Made by a program: the position numbers and the translations under genes
Origin: Bacillus sp. BHET2
GTDB taxonomy: Bacteria > Bacillota > Bacilli > Bacillales > Bacillaceae_B
Length of the DNA: 64,000 bases
Direction of reading: 5' to 3'
NCBI RefSeq assembly: GCF_005938125.1
Contig: NZ_VCQN01000001.1
Location: 1,798,001 to 1,862,000, forward strand
The notes under the pieces: generated by a model
What the model was told of the DNA's origin: nothing
The model's database searches: none
The model's input: the letters and a program-made list of their open reading frames with translations, nothing else
Shown: one piece after another, positions 9,203-17,331 of the stretch
Position numbering within the stretch: the stretch's first letter is position 1
Layout of the letters: every line of letters starts with the position of its first letter

Positions 9203-9979
9203 ATGGTCAATGATAAAGTTGTCTTTATTACAGGTGCTGCAAGGGGAATTGGATTTGAAATAGGGGAACATTTTGCTCAAAACGGCGCGAAGGTCGTTCT
9301 ATCCGATATCAATCAAGAAGGATTGGATGAAGCTGTCGATGAACTGAAAAGCAGAGGATTCGAATGCATTGGAATCAAATGCGATGTAACTAGTGAAGAT
9401 GAAGTGAAAGCAGGAATTGATAAAACAGTTGAGCACTATGGCCGCATAGACGTACTGATTAATAACGCAGGTCTTCAACATATATCTCCCATTGAAGATT
9501 TCCCAATTGAAAAATTTGAGCTTTTAATCAAGATTATGCTCACCGCTCCATTTATCGCTACGAAATTTGCTTTTCCTCATATGAAAAAGCAAAAATTCGG
9601 ACGCATCATCAATATGGCATCCATTAATGGATTAATTGGCTTCGGAGGTAAAGCCGCTTACAATAGCGCGAAACACGGTGTCATCGGTTTAACAAAGGTG
9701 TCTGCCCTAGAAGGTGCTGAACACGGAATTACGGTTAACGCCATGTGTCCCGGATACGTGGATACACCCCTTGTTCGCAATCAGTTGCAGGATATTTCAA
9801 ACACCCGTGGAGTAGAGCTTGAAAAAGTATTGGAGGATGTCATCTATCCCCTTGTTCCACAAAAACGGTTATTGTCAGTAGAGGAGATCGCCGACTATAC
9901 GATTTTCCTTTCCAGTGATAAAGCAAAGGGTGTAACAGGTCAGGCAGTCGTGTTAGATGGCGGGTATACGGCTCAATAA
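9203..9979 (+). CDS. 3-hydroxybutyrate dehydrogenase (short-chain dehydrogenase)
   Basis: A 258-residue classical SDR with the Rossmann motif TGAARGIG, NNAG at the end of strand 4, catalytic Ser in NMASINGL, the YNSAKHG catalytic Tyr/Lys, and NAMCPGYVDTP after it. The length and the neighbouring permease fit D-3-hydroxybutyrate dehydrogenase, which makes acetoacetate with NAD+. The second ATG (9203) is preferred: GAGGAGG lies about 8 bases before it but only 2-3 bases before the ATG at 9197. It is co-transcribed with the GntP permease and ends at the terminator near 10.2 kb. Confidence 0.87.
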   Translation: MVNDKVVFITGAARGIGFEIGEHFAQNGAKVVLSDINQEGLDEAVDELKSRGFECIGIKCDVTSEDEVKAGIDKTVEHYGRIDVLINNAGLQHISPIEDFPIEKFELLIKIMLTAPFIATKFAFPHMKKQKFGRIINMASINGLIGFGGKAAYNSAKHGVIGLTKVSALEGAEHGITVNAMCPGYVDTPLVRNQLQDISNTRGVELEKVLEDVIYPLVPQKRLLSVEEIADYTIFLSSDKAKGVTGQAVVLDGGYTAQ

Positions 9980-10030
9980 GATAGAATCTGGTCTGGAGGA
10001 TGATTTGAGGAGGTTGTGGAAAAAACGGCG

Positions 10031-10120
10031 TTCGCCGATAAAAATGAAATATCGCCGTTATAATTGGAATTTCGCCGTTAAATCCAGGATTTCGCCGTTA
10101 AATTTACTTTTTCGCCGATA
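10031..10120. repeat. Array of five 20-bp units, TTCGCCGTTA core
   Basis: Cores TTCGCCGATA, ATCGCCGTTA, TTCGCCGTTA, TTCGCCGTTA and TTCGCCGATA start at 10031, 10051, 10071, 10091 and 10111. The period is exactly 20 bp, with 10-bp variable A/T-rich spacers. The leader TTGTGGAAAAAACGG just before it recurs before the second array. Confidence 0.85.
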
Positions 10121-10157
10121 TAACCATGAAACCAGTACAAAACTATTCAGATGAAAT

Positions 10158-10217
10158 AAAAATCCGAACGATTATTCGAGATTCATTAATAAAAATCGAA
10201 TTCGTTCGGATTTTTTT
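10158..10217 (+). terminator. Terminator of the hydroxybutyrate operon
   Basis: AAAAATCCGAACGA at 10158 pairs with TCGTTCGGATTTTT at 10202-10215, with further pairing inside the loop, and is followed by a T-run. It lies after the first 20-bp array, so that array is within the operon transcript. Confidence 0.75.
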
Positions 10218-10302
10218 GTATTTGTAAGACTAATCAATGGATTAATCTGGTTCCAGCTGTTTAGTGGGGTGTAAGATTTGGGTCGTGGTGTGGAAAAAGA
10301 CG

Positions 10303-10376
10303 TTCGCCGTTTTAAAATGGAATATCGCCATTATAATTGGGATTCCGCCGTTAAATTAACAATTCCACAGATATTT
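10303..10376. repeat. Second, decayed array of the TTCGCCGTTA family
   Basis: Cores TTCGCCGTTT, ATCGCCATTA, TTCCGCCGTTA and a decayed TTCCACAGAT occur at 20-21 bp intervals. They are preceded by GTGTGGAAAAAGACG, nearly the same leader as the first array. The region 9980-10437 holds only these arrays and the terminator. Confidence 0.75.
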
Positions 10377-10437
10377 AGCAGGTAAGTAATGTAACCTGTT
10401 AATTTTCTATAACGGATCATGGTAGAATCCGATAATT

Positions 10438-12048
10438 TTATTTCATACTGTCTGGAATGACCCCAAGGTCCACTCCCCACACAATAGGCATGAAAAAGTA
10501 TACCAAGAGAGTAATAAACACGATACTGATGATGTTCAACCAAACCCCTGCTTTGACCATATCCCCCATTTTGATAAACCCTGAACCAAACACAACAGCA
10601 TTCGGGGGTGTGGCTACCGGCATCATGAAAGCACAGGAAGCAGCTAAACCGGCAGCTACCATCAGGCTAAACGGATGAACGTTCAGCGCAGATGAGAGTG
10701 CTGCCATAATCGGAAACATCATCGTGGCAGTCGCCGTATTAGACGTTATTTCCGTCAAGAAAATAACAAATGCTGTCACTGCAAAAAGAATAATGATGAA
10801 GGAGATTCCTTCTAGAATCGTCAATTGCTTTCCTATCCATTCAGCCAATCCCGTTTCCTGGAACCCCTTCGCAATGGCAAGCCCTCCTCCGAATAAGAGG
10901 AGAATACCCCATGGAAGCTTTTTAGCATCCTCCCAATTGAGCAAGCGTGATTGTTTTTTCCCTGGTAGCAGGAAGAGGACGAGCGCCCCCGTGATGGCAA
11001 TAATTGTGTCATCTAAAGACGGAATCCATTGACTTAATAGAAATGAACGCGTAATCCAGCAAAGAGCAGTGGTAACAAAGACCGCAAGAACGAGCTTTTC
11101 TTCGAAAGAAATACGACCTAGAGAACGATTTTCCTTCTCTACGATCTCCCTTCCTCCTGGCAACTCTTTTATTTTTAGCGGAAAAGCCACTTTGATGAGA
11201 TACCACCACATAACCAATAGGAGAATCACAGCAAGAGGCACTCCGAAAACCATCCACTTGGCAAAAGAGAAATCAATTCCATACAGTTGTTTGACAACCG
11301 CCGCGAATATCGTGTTTGGAGGAGTTCCAATTAATGTCCCTAATCCTCCAATCGATGCACTATAGGCAATTCCCAGCATGATGACTTTACTGAAGTGCCC
11401 CGTCCTTTTCTTCCCCTCCTTCTTTAAACTTTCATTTACCTGATAGATCACGGCTGTTCCGATTGGCATCATCATCATGGCAGTTGCCGTATTCGAAATC
11501 CACATCGACAGAAAACCTGTCGCTAACATGAAACCAAGTACAATACGTTCCGTGCTTGTCCCAATCAATAATATGATGTTCATGGCGATCCGTTTATGTA
11601 AATTCCACTTTTCCATGGCTATAGCGATGATGAATCCACCCATAAACAGAAAGATGGTCCCATCCCCATAGGCCGACGTAACGTCCCCTGACTGAAGAGC
11701 ACCAGTGAGCGGAAACAGTATAATCGGTAACAGAGCAGTTGCCGGTATCGGTATCGCTTCGGTTATCCACCAAACCGCTATCCAGACTGTACCAGCGAGG
11801 ACCCCGATAGCCTCTCGTGATAGTCCCTCTGGTGAAAAGGTCAATAGGATAAGAATGAATAACACTGGCCCAAGGATAAAACCGATCCCCTGTCTTGGGT
11901 TTGTTTCAGGGTCCCGCTTGCGTTCGGTTTGAACTCCGCCCGATACCGATGTGGATGTGGGTGTGCCTGAAGTGAAGAATTGAAGTGTCTCCAGCGCTTC
12001 CCGATGCCACTTCCAAAGAGTTCCCCACGCATGTTTTACTGTTAACAT
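10438..12048 (-). CDS. DASS-family sodium/dicarboxylate symporter (SdcS-like)
   Basis: A 536-residue transporter of the divalent anion:sodium symporter family (SLC13). It has a hydrophilic N-terminal 55 residues and then about 11 membrane segments. The two hallmark Ser-Asn-Thr motifs of the sodium and substrate sites are present: ISNTATAMMMMPI and TSNTATATMMFPI. ATPPNAVVF follows in the second half. Relatives import succinate, malate or fumarate with Na+. The ATG at 12048 sits behind GGAGGAATGAATAG. A cre-like sequence lies 47-60 bp upstream. No adjacent metabolic gene helps define the substrate. Confidence 0.88.
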   Translation of the reverse strand: MLTVKHAWGTLWKWHREALETLQFFTSGTPTSTSVSGGVQTERKRDPETNPRQGIGFILGPVLFILILLTFSPEGLSREAIGVLAGTVWIAVWWITEAIPIPATALLPIILFPLTGALQSGDVTSAYGDGTIFLFMGGFIIAIAMEKWNLHKRIAMNIILLIGTSTERIVLGFMLATGFLSMWISNTATAMMMMPIGTAVIYQVNESLKKEGKKRTGHFSKVIMLGIAYSASIGGLGTLIGTPPNTIFAAVVKQLYGIDFSFAKWMVFGVPLAVILLLVMWWYLIKVAFPLKIKELPGGREIVEKENRSLGRISFEEKLVLAVFVTTALCWITRSFLLSQWIPSLDDTIIAITGALVLFLLPGKKQSRLLNWEDAKKLPWGILLLFGGGLAIAKGFQETGLAEWIGKQLTILEGISFIIILFAVTAFVIFLTEITSNTATATMMFPIMAALSSALNVHPFSLMVAAGLAASCAFMMPVATPPNAVVFGSGFIKMGDMVKAGVWLNIISIVFITLLVYFFMPIVWGVDLGVIPDSMK

Positions 12049-12094
12049 CTATTCATTCCTCCTTACACTGTCATACTAAAACTCTATCCACCGT

Positions 12095-12108
12095 CGAAAG
12101 CGCTGTCA
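12095..12108 (-). promoter_or_regulatory. Possible CcpA (cre) site before the dicarboxylate transporter
   Basis: On the minus strand this reads TGACAGCGCTTTCG, two mismatches from the cre pattern TGNAANCGNTNNCA. Its position just upstream of the coding start would suit repression by CcpA of a C4-dicarboxylate transporter. Confidence 0.3.
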
Positions 12109-12269
12109 ATCCTCTCCTTTAAATTCCTGTAAAATTCCGAACATTCACTTCTTTATTCCTATATTTCTTTCATGAAAATAGTCTTATTGGAAAACAGACC
12201 ATATCATCCTAAACCATTCCGTTGTAAAATGATGTTAGAAAGAGATGACAATGAAAATAAGGAGAAACG

Positions 12270-12899
12270 ATGAAAATCTATTGGCAAATAAGCTACTTTG
12301 TAATCGGGTTACTCATTTTCAGCTATGGAATCAGTATGTCAATAAAAGTACAATACTTAGGTATCCACCCATGGGACGTTTTAAACATTGCCATGTTCGA
12401 CAAATTCGGGTTAACAATCGGAACGTGGAACATCATCGTCGGGGCCACTCTGATCGTGTTCACCTTGATGTTAAAAGGGAAATATGTTCGGATAGGGACG
12501 ATCCTTAACGGAGTGTTTGTAGGAATGCTGGTGGATTTTTTTCTTAAGTACGATCTATTGCCTTCTCAAATGAATCTCGGTAGTGATATCCTCATTCTTT
12601 TATCAGCCATCATTTTAATGGGAGTCGGCGGGGGATTATATTCAGCTGCTCATCTAGGTACAGGTCCTCGGGACGGATTTATGCTGACCATTTCAGATTT
12701 AACCAACTTATCAATCAGTAGAGTCCGGATCCTATGCGAATGTACAATCTTAGTGATCGGATTACTCCTCGCAGGGCCCGTATTCATCTTCACATTTATT
12801 TATACGTTCATTCAGAGTCCCATCTTTCAAAAATCCTTTTTATTTTTCACTCACAGACTCCACGCGCGTTTTTCTAATCAAAACAACATAAGTATGTAA
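12270..12899 (+). CDS. YczE/YyaS-type integral membrane protein
   Basis: A 209-residue membrane protein of the YczE family (COG2364). The N-terminal YFVIGLLIFSYGISMSIK leads to an HPWDVLNIAMFDKFGLTIGTWN segment, then GGGLYSAAHLGTGPRDGFMLTIS in the middle, a pattern typical of the family. Four or five helices are visible. In B. subtilis YczE is linked to surfactin synthetase function, but the family's molecular role is not established. The ATG at 12270 follows AAGGAGAAACG. A different frame starting at 12245 is open over the first part but has no binding site. Confidence 0.78.
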   Translation: MKIYWQISYFVIGLLIFSYGISMSIKVQYLGIHPWDVLNIAMFDKFGLTIGTWNIIVGATLIVFTLMLKGKYVRIGTILNGVFVGMLVDFFLKYDLLPSQMNLGSDILILLSAIILMGVGGGLYSAAHLGTGPRDGFMLTISDLTNLSISRVRILCECTILVIGLLLAGPVFIFTFIYTFIQSPIFQKSFLFFTHRLHARFSNQNNISM

Positions 12900-12937
12900 A
12901 AAGGACAAAGTGCCTCAATTGGCACTTTGTCCTTTTT
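12898..12937. terminator. Bidirectional terminator after the YczE-type gene
   Basis: A 17-bp perfect stem (AAAAAGGACAAAGTGCC) closes a 6-nt loop between two converging genes. A- and T-runs lie on either side. Confidence 0.9.
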
Positions 12938-12940
12938 GGG

Positions 12941-13285
12941 CTATGACATTTCGCATGCCACCAGTCCATATTGTTGTTCCTGATCCAGCTGCTTAATAAA
13001 CTGAAATAGTTGTTGTACCTGTTCATCTTCCACATCTCTCTTATAATAATCTTCTAGGACCGACAGCATTTCATAAGGATACATTAAACAAGTATGACTT
13101 CCCCAATCTGTCTGCCTGCCCTCGATTCTCTTATAATATATACCATCCAACAGGGAGAAAAAGAGCTCATGTCCATTAGGGAAAAATGGGCTGATTCTCT
13201 TCGGGTAATTGTGGTTCCAATCTCCACCTTCATAATGAAAGGTACGGTCCATTAAATCACCGATAAACACTTCAACATCTGCCAT
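12941..13285 (-). CDS. Hypothetical protein, 114 residues
   Basis: Not recognised. The protein is soluble and acidic, with no signal peptide or membrane segment. Notable segments are HYEGGDWNHNYPKRISPF near residue 20 and a Glu/Gln-rich helical C-terminus with DEQVQQLFQFIKQLDQEQQYG. The ATG at 13285 lies behind GAGGAGTTAAG, which makes it convincing as a gene. It is a single-gene unit between a terminator and spoVR. Confidence 0.7.
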   Translation of the reverse strand: MADVEVFIGDLMDRTFHYEGGDWNHNYPKRISPFFPNGHELFFSLLDGIYYKRIEGRQTDWGSHTCLMYPYEMLSVLEDYYKRDVEDEQVQQLFQFIKQLDQEQQYGLVACEMS

Positions 13286-13360
13286 CTTAACTCCTCCTCA
13301 ATAAAAATGCCTCTCTTATTATGTATAAGCCCGTCCTCTCTTTTAGAACTCGATTGTTTC

Positions 13361-13401
13361 AAAAAAAGAGCCGATCAGGATTCTCTCCTGAAGTCGACTC
13401 T
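13361..13401 (-). terminator. Terminator of spoVR
   Basis: On the minus strand an AGAGTCGACTTCAGGA arm pairs imperfectly with TCCTGATCGGCTCT and is followed by seven T residues, directly after the spoVR stop. Confidence 0.85.
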
Positions 13402-13409
13402 GTGAACGT

Positions 13410-14828
13410 TTAGAGATATTTCCGTTGCACACTTCTTCCATCATAAGTAAATAGCATATCTCGGTTCTCCACCTGAGTTTCGATATGAACGGGTCTTCCC
13501 CACAGCTGATGCAAATATGGTAATACCTTTTCTAAATATTTAATATCAAGTTCAACATCTTCAAACCAGTGTTTGAGATATAACTCCCCGCTCTTCATAT
13601 AATCCCCATCATTCACGGTAATGTAAGGGAAGCCTCCATTGACCCTCATTCCAACCAGCTGATCACGGACATGGGTCCATTCTTTATCCACAATTTTATA
13701 GTCTTTTCCCTGTTTCTGGAATAAATACATATCTTCTCTCATAACGAGATCCTTCGTTAAATAGTTCCGTAAGAAGGAAATATCAGATTCAATTTCACGA
13801 ACCTCAAACATTTTTTCACGGCCTGAATTTTGCTTAACGCCACGTTTTTTCATTTCCTCTGTCGGATTATCGAAACGTTCTTCAATATCTTCAAAGATTT
13901 TCAGTCCTAAATAATACGGATTAATCTGGGTACGGGAAGGCTGTACAACACCTGCATTCAGCTTGGCAAACTCGATGGACTCTCCACTGGTCAAGTCCAT
14001 TTCACGTATGATACGCTGATGCCAATAGGAAGCCCAGCCTTCATTCATTATCTTTGTTTCAAGCTGTGGCCAGAAATATAACATTTCTTCCCTCATCATC
14101 GTCAATATATCTCGCTGCCAGTCAGACAACTCCCTGCTGTATTGCTCGATAAATAGAAGGATATCCTTTTCTGGTTGTGGTGGAAATCTCTTCTTTACCT
14201 TCTTCTTTTCCCTACTCTTTGGCTTTTCATCCAGCGACCACAGATCATCATAAGGCGTCGCAAGAGGGGAGTCCACCTCTTCCCATTCCACATCTTCCAT
14301 CGTCCACGACAGGTTTGGACGCATCAAGGATGGATCGATATGTTCATCAACGGCAAGAACGGCATCAAGGAAATTTTCAACCTCCCGCTTTCCATGCTCA
14401 ATCTCATAACTTCTCACACGCTCAGCCGTAGCCGACATACTCTCTACCATGTCACGCTTTGTATTCTGAAAACGCACATTATTCTTAAAGAAATCACAAT
14501 GGGCCAACACATGAGCAACGATCAACTTATTCTGAATAAGCGAATTCGAATCCAATAAAAATGCATAACAGGGATCCGAGTTGATCACCAGCTCGTAAAT
14601 CTTACTCAATCCCAAGTCATATTGAAGCTTCATCTTATGAAATTGCTTTCCAAAACTCCAGTGAGAAAACCGGGTGGGCATCCCATAAGCACCAAATGTA
14701 TAAATAATTTCAGCAGGACAAATCTCATAACGCATCGGATAATAATCAAGACCAAACCCGGCTGCAATCTCCGTAATTTCTCCTATTGCATTCTGTAACT
14801 GCCTTTGTTCCTCTAAGTTCATCGCCAT
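13410..14828 (-). CDS. spoVR: Stage V sporulation protein R
   Basis: A 472-residue SpoVR-family protein. Clear signatures are the segment [21 protein letters not shown] near the N-terminus, [23 protein letters not shown], and [16 protein letters not shown] in the middle. In B. subtilis SpoVR is needed for normal spore cortex. In many bacteria it works with PrkA and YhbH; both are encoded about 40 kb away in this window. The ATG at 14828 has AGAGGGGG in front, and a sigma-E-like promoter lies at 14852-14880. The molecular activity of SpoVR is not established. Confidence 0.95.
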   Translation of the reverse strand: MAMNLEEQRQLQNAIGEITEIAAGFGLDYYPMRYEICPAEIIYTFGAYGMPTRFSHWSFGKQFHKMKLQYDLGLSKIYELVINSDPCYAFLLDSNSLIQNKLIVAHVLAHCDFFKNNVRFQNTKRDMVESMSATAERVRSYEIEHGKREVENFLDAVLAVDEHIDPSLMRPNLSWTMEDVEWEEVDSPLATPYDDLWSLDEKPKSREKKKVKKRFPPQPEKDILLFIEQYSRELSDWQRDILTMMREEMLYFWPQLETKIMNEGWASYWHQRIIREMDLTSGESIEFAKLNAGVVQPSRTQINPYYLGLKIFEDIEERFDNPTEEMKKRGVKQNSGREKMFEVREIESDISFLRNYLTKDLVMREDMYLFQKQGKDYKIVDKEWTHVRDQLVGMRVNGGFPYITVNDGDYMKSGELYLKHWFEDVELDIKYLEKVLPYLHQLWGRPVHIETQVENRDMLFTYDGRSVQRKYL

Positions 14829-14851
14829 CCCCCTCTTTATACTCTTATCTA

Positions 14852-14880
14852 AATGTATGAAGAAGAAAGGGATTTGATGA
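14852..14880 (-). promoter_or_regulatory. Sigma-E-like promoter of spoVR
   Basis: On the minus strand TCATCAA (14880-14874), 14 bases, then CATACATT (14859-14852). The -10 matches the mother-cell sigma-E pattern CATACAnT well; the -35 matches only partly. spoVR is sigma-E dependent in B. subtilis. The hairpin repeat cluster begins directly upstream of the -35 element. Confidence 0.5.
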
Positions 14881-14883
14881 AAA

Positions 14884-15190
14884 GAAAAGCGGAGCCGGGT
14901 TGGTCAGGCCCGACAAGCATAAGGCGAGGTCGCTGAAAAGGCGGTCTTTGCCTTTTTGGCGACCTTGACTTATGACCTCGAGGGACTACCCGGCGGAGCT
15001 AGACAAAAAGAAAAGCGGAAGGACTTGCCCAGAGGCGACAAGCATAAGGTGAGGTGTCAAGAAGGCCCGACAAGCATAAGGCGAGGCCGCTGAAAAGGCG
15101 GTCTTTGCCTTTTTGGCGGGATTGACTTATGACCTCGAGGGCCTACCCGGTAAAGCTGGACAATTAGAAAAGCGGAGCCTGGTTGGGCAG
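14884..15190. repeat. Hairpin repeat cluster A (one full, one chimeric, one truncated copy)
   Basis: Copy 1 runs from AAAAGCGG at 14885 to about 15004. Its paired segments are GCCGGGT/ACCCGGC (outer), CATAAG/CTTATG, GGTCGC/GCGACC and AAAAGGC/GCCTTTTT (inner). Copy 2 (15011-15163) is chimeric: its 5' part runs to about 15058, then a second CCCGACAAGCATAAGG start follows. A third copy is cut after about 24 bp at 15190, where the MFS gene terminator begins. The whole gap between spoVR and the MFS gene is this cluster. Confidence 0.85.
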
Positions 15191-15229
15191 AAAAAAAAGC
15201 TGCCTCCTTTTTGAATAGGAAACAGCTTT
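15191..15229 (-). terminator. Terminator of the MFS transporter gene
   Basis: On the minus strand AAAGCTG pairs with CAGCTTT at the ends of an imperfect stem, followed by eight T residues. Confidence 0.75.
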
Positions 15230-15233
15230 GTCT

Positions 15234-16427
15234 TTATAACGACCTTAAATTCTTTTGAAGAGCCATCACAGGGAAGAGGGTGCCTAGTAGCAATAGTGCC
15301 GAAAAGGTGAAAATTATCGGAATACTGAACACTTCCAAAAGCAAACCGACTCCCACCGATGATAGCCCAAACAACAATGTCGTCAATGCTCCTTGAGCAG
15401 CATAGATTTTTCCGAGATCTTCAGGAGGGGCACTTTCCTGAAGATACGTTTGAAGGACAACATTTTTTATCTGATCAAAGAGACCAAACACAAAAGATAA
15501 AACAAGTGCCATGAGGGCAATCTTATTCCAGGCAAACACGAGTGTCACTGCCGAGGTAAGAACCATGCAAACCGGTAGCCATCTATGTCTATGCTTTGAA
15601 AATATTCCATGAAGCTTAAAGATTACAATGGATGCAAGAACCAACCCGATAAAGAAGCTGGAGTTAATGAATCCCCACCATTCTTCCCCCCGCTGCAACT
15701 GGTGATCTACATATAGATATAATACCGCTGCGATCCATACGGTACCAGAGATCGACTCCATTCCATAGATCCAAAAAACGGCAACTAGGCCTTTACGCTT
15801 TCTTACTTCTGCCCAGCCCTCCCCAAGCTGCTGCCACCATACCTTTCGCACATCCAAGGTAGTGGTTGGAATGACGGGAAGCTTCAGCATATATAACGTA
15901 CTTGCAAGAAACAGGACAATGACAACAATGAACAGATTCGTTTCATGTAAAAAGGACAAAAGGATTCCACCTAAAGCCCAGCTTGAAAATTGAATGGTCT
16001 GATCAACAGTTGATAGAAATCCATTCGCCCCCATTAACTCTTCTCGCCTCACAAGAAACGGTACATACGAGTTTCTCGCAGGCAATGCCCAACCATCCAG
16101 AAAAGAAATGATGCTAGCACAAGCCAGAAAGAACCACACATTTTCCTTATTGAGTACCATCAACAATAGGAACAGGCATAAAAAGAAGGTTTTCCCCATT
16201 TGTGAGTACGCAATTAAATTTCTCATTTGAGTGCGATTCAACAAAAGTGGGGCTGCCATACTGCTAATAAACCGTGAAAACGTGATCACTAAAGGAACAG
16301 ACGTCATGTAAACCGCCGATCCTGTAAGGGTATAAACCAGGGAAATCAATCCAACGATATAGAAAACGTCCCCCATATTGGCCAGCGCTTGACCAAACCA
16401 CAAATTTCGAAATGCATTAGAATGCAT
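15234..16427 (-). CDS. MFS transporter
   Basis: A 397-residue major facilitator with about 12 hydrophobic segments. It begins FRNLWFGQALANMGDVFYIVGL, the usual start of the MFS_3/enterobactin-exporter-like group. A conserved FLDGWALPARNSYVPFLV segment follows TM4, and LGKIYAAQGAL lies in the second half. Such proteins are typically drug or siderophore exporters; the substrate is unknown. The ATG at 16427 follows GGAGGAAGAGGT. It is a single-gene unit with its own terminator. Confidence 0.83.
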   Translation of the reverse strand: MHSNAFRNLWFGQALANMGDVFYIVGLISLVYTLTGSAVYMTSVPLVITFSRFISSMAAPLLLNRTQMRNLIAYSQMGKTFFLCLFLLLMVLNKENVWFFLACASIISFLDGWALPARNSYVPFLVRREELMGANGFLSTVDQTIQFSSWALGGILLSFLHETNLFIVVIVLFLASTLYMLKLPVIPTTTLDVRKVWWQQLGEGWAEVRKRKGLVAVFWIYGMESISGTVWIAAVLYLYVDHQLQRGEEWWGFINSSFFIGLVLASIVIFKLHGIFSKHRHRWLPVCMVLTSAVTLVFAWNKIALMALVLSFVFGLFDQIKNVVLQTYLQESAPPEDLGKIYAAQGALTTLLFGLSSVGVGLLLEVFSIPIIFTFSALLLLGTLFPVMALQKNLRSL

Positions 16428-16650
16428 ACCTCTTCCTCCCTCAATTAAATTTTGATTTTAGGTGAGAAAAGACAGCATCACATTGGAACAAAAATCCCCT
16501 TTCAGAATAAAACGAATATGTATAGATTTATTGTAGCAAAAAGACGCTTCAGTTGCTGAGATTAATTCATACTATTAAGAAAGCTATGTCTTGGTGAAGA
16601 TGTGTTCTTTCATATACCCCAATCTGTATAAATAGACTTTCACATATTGG

Positions 16651-16755
16651 ATTGGGCCATAATCGAGGCTAATTGGGCCACTTTCTCCGTTTATTGGGCC
16701 ACTTTGGCGAATTATTGGGCCACTTTCAGGTGAAATTAAGCCAACTTGTGAACAC
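16651..16755. repeat. Array of five 21-bp units, ATTGGGCCACTTT core
   Basis: Cores begin at 16651, 16672, 16693, 16714 and 16735, an exact 21-bp period. The middle three carry ATTGGGCCACTTT; the first (ATTGGGCCATAAT) and last (ATTAAGCCAACTT) are decayed. Because 21 is a multiple of three, the minus strand stays open and would encode Ser-Gly-Pro-Ile repeats. I read this as repeat DNA, not a gene. The gap 16428-16826 holds nothing else I can identify. Confidence 0.85.
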
Positions 16756-16826
16756 TTTACAGTTTTAGTATGAAAATACCCTGCACTTACGCGTCCACTT
16801 TTAGATAGCACTAGCATACCTAACAC

Positions 16827-16851
16827 AAAAAAGCCTCTAATTTAGAGACTT
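16827..16851 (-). terminator. Terminator of the yhdC-like gene
   Basis: On the minus strand AAGTCTCT, a short loop and AGAGGCTT are followed by a T-run. Confidence 0.8.
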
Positions 16852-16862
16852 CTCTGCTAATA

Positions 16863-17165
16863 CTATTCCTGTACCGTTATGTTGAGTGTTTTTTCATTAT
16901 CTAGATTGTGCACGACGATCACGACGACTTTCTTATTCGCATTGTTTTCCTGGACAGTAAATTCAAATGAATCTGCCACTTTGTTCTCTGTCATTTTCCG
17001 GCGCCCCTGGTACTGATAGTCCTTTACGGCTTGGCCGGGATAATCCTCTTTAATGACGGCTGTCGCAATACGTCCAAACTTCTCATAATCGGTTGGTTGA
17101 GCATATGCCTGACCTGAAAATAGAAGGAAAATTACAGTTGATACGACTACGATTGATTTCTTCAT
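16863..17165 (-). CDS. Secreted DUF3889 protein (YhdC/YqzG-like)
   Basis: A 100-residue protein with a clear signal peptide: MKKSIVVVSTVIFLLF, then SGQAYA as the likely cleavage region. The mature part carries YEKFGRIATAVIKEDYPGQAVKDYQY, the hallmark of the DUF3889 family (B. subtilis YhdC and YqzG). Function is unknown. The ATG at 17165, six bases after AGAGGTG, is chosen over a GTG at 17174 that overlaps the binding site. It is divergent from the yhdB homologue, the same neighbourhood as in B. subtilis. Confidence 0.82.
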   Translation of the reverse strand: MKKSIVVVSTVIFLLFSGQAYAQPTDYEKFGRIATAVIKEDYPGQAVKDYQYQGRRKMTENKVADSFEFTVQENNANKKVVVIVVHNLDNEKTLNITVQE

Positions 17166-17331
17166 TGTTTTCACCTCTGTTTACGTTTCATTCTTATGAT
17201 GAATCAAAATCGTACATTTATTCACCCAATAGAAGGAAAACAAGCATTTGCAACATAACCAACTTTTACAGAGAAATAAATACGATTTTCTCCATACAAT
17301 ATGATTACCCCTTCAAAAGGAGGGAAACCAA

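Noticed and set aside
10031-10120. Possible CRISPR array (repeat and variable spacer pattern)
   Set aside because: Repeats are about 10 bp and spacers about 10 bp, far below CRISPR sizes; cores vary; no cas genes in the window. The same applies to the arrays at 16.7, 48.5 and 55.2 kb.
12245-12508. An 87-residue frame overlapping the start of the YczE-type gene
   Set aside because: It has no binding site and no recognisable protein features; the overlapping 209-residue frame has a strong site and family motifs.
14175-14558. Long plus-strand frames antisense to spoVR
   Set aside because: spoVR is clear on the other strand; the antisense frames have no binding sites and odd composition.
16584-16826. 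An 80-residue minus-strand frame with Ser-Gly-Pro-Ile repeats
   Set aside because: It is produced by the 21-bp array; no good start site, and the related array at 55.2 kb has a different peptide on its open strand.
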